The notes under the pieces are model-generated. The model did not search any database. It was not told the origin of the DNA and was given only the letters and a program-made list of their open reading frames with translations. Source: an uncultured Mycoplasmataceae bacterium (lineage in GTDB: Bacteria; Bacillota_I; Bacilli_A; Mycoplasmatales; Mycoplasmoidaceae). From it: a stretch of 47,125 bases of DNA. Position 1 is the stretch's first letter; each line of letters begins with the position of its first letter. Of the stretch, positions 46,570 through 47,125 are shown piece by piece. The position numbers were made by a program, and so were the translations under genes. The stretch lies in contig CASEIK010000073.1 of assembly GCA_949288005.1 (NCBI GenBank), forward strand, positions 1 through 47,125, read 5' to 3'.

Positions 46570-47125
46570 TTTCAACATAAATTCACTATATCTTGGAAAG
46601 AATAAAACAATTATTATGGAAAATTTATTTTAAAATATCATGCAGTTCTAATGAATTAACCATTTAAATCACAAATAACAATAAAAAACATCTTAAGTAT
46701 TGAGATTTCATATTTAAACTAAAAAAATATAAACAATATAAAATTTAAAAAACTAATTATGTGTAACATATCTAAAAGAACAAAAATCATAAAAAAATTT
46801 AATGATGAACTAAACTTTTGTAGTGATGACACAATCTAAATTAGAAAATTCAATATACATTTACAATACATACTTGCTATATGATTTCATTTTGAACTAT
46901 TAAATTATTACATAATTATGTTAAAATTATATGTCTAAAGATTATTAATATAAACATGATAATAACTACTGCTAAAAAATAGCGAAAATGACCCATAAAT
47001 TAAAAATTCAAAAATAAGATGAAATTTAATTTATTCTCCATTATTTTTAATTCTATAAAATTATAAATTTTTTTCAATAAAATAAGCAAAAATAAGAAAT
47101 TTATAGATTAAAATTAGTAGAATTA
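46570..47125. other. AT-rich stretch without a recognisable gene
   Basis: About 556 bases to the right edge. No open frame of useful length starts here on either strand, even with TGA as Trp, and no tRNA, rRNA or repeat was recognised. It may be intergenic or decayed sequence, or the untranslated region of a gene beyond the window. Confidence 0.6.

Noticed and set aside
46570-47125. Possible tRNA or small RNA in the right-hand non-coding stretch
   Set aside because: No cloverleaf-like or GC-rich segment is present; the sequence is uniformly AT-rich.

Overview
The window is an AT-rich stretch of a Mollicutes (mycoplasma) chromosome. UGA must be read as tryptophan: many conserved proteins (SerS, SecA, UvrB, ValS, CysS, thioredoxin and others) are interrupted only by in-frame TGA codons at positions where Trp fits, for example the first residue of the thioredoxin WCGPC motif. 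All gene extents given here use that code. A protein with four EAGR boxes, a domain known from attachment-organelle proteins, places the organism in or near the M. pneumoniae group. IspH and a choloylglycine-hydrolase-family enzyme make a gut or urogenital lineage such as M. penetrans/M. iowae plausible, but the species is inference.

Layout. 1-1013 (-): a choloylglycine hydrolase family enzyme that runs off the left edge. 1086-5198 (+): a tail-anchored J-domain protein, WhiA, NAD kinase, and a membrane-anchored protein ending in an EIIB-like domain without its cysteine. 5195-6469 (-): serS. 6573-8972 (+): an MFS transporter with a cytoplasmic tail of about 320 residues. 8969-14779 (-): uvrB and a secA whose frame continues without a stop into a long Pro/Gln-rich coiled-coil extension. 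14832-17943 (-): two unknown proteins and rnhC. 17996-18889 (+): an unknown membrane protein. 18876-22390 (-): an rlmB-like methyltransferase, cysS and a MATE exporter. 22412-24160 (-): the EAGR-box protein. 24224-27741 (-): rpiB, a YrdC-domain protein, prmC, prfA and rpmE. 27766-29393 (-): a Zn-ribbon protein split by a frameshift at an A10 tract, and a membrane protein. 29435-33732 (-): ispH, valS, engB and a YneF-family protein. 33754-35281 (-): two tail-anchored low-complexity proteins. 35383-38693 (-): a P-type cation ATPase coupled to a small protein resembling the Zn-ribbon of IS1595 transposases. 38748-46031 (-): one 2,427-residue exported protein. 46201-46512 (+): trxA, followed by a clear terminator. 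46570-47125: no gene seen.

Housekeeping genes sit in tight operons with 1-4 base overlaps (TAATG junctions at 2112-2116, 30299-30303 and 38239-38243). Several promoters are just a TATAAT placed 6-16 bases before the ATG, which suggests leaderless mRNAs. No tRNA, rRNA, CRISPR array or intact insertion sequence was seen.

The less ordinary content is a scattered set of proteins that could belong to a cell-shape or attachment structure: the EAGR-box protein, the SecA coiled-coil extension and the two tail-anchored proteins. To these add the giant surface protein and the possible recoding site in the Zn-ribbon gene. A link among them is inference only.
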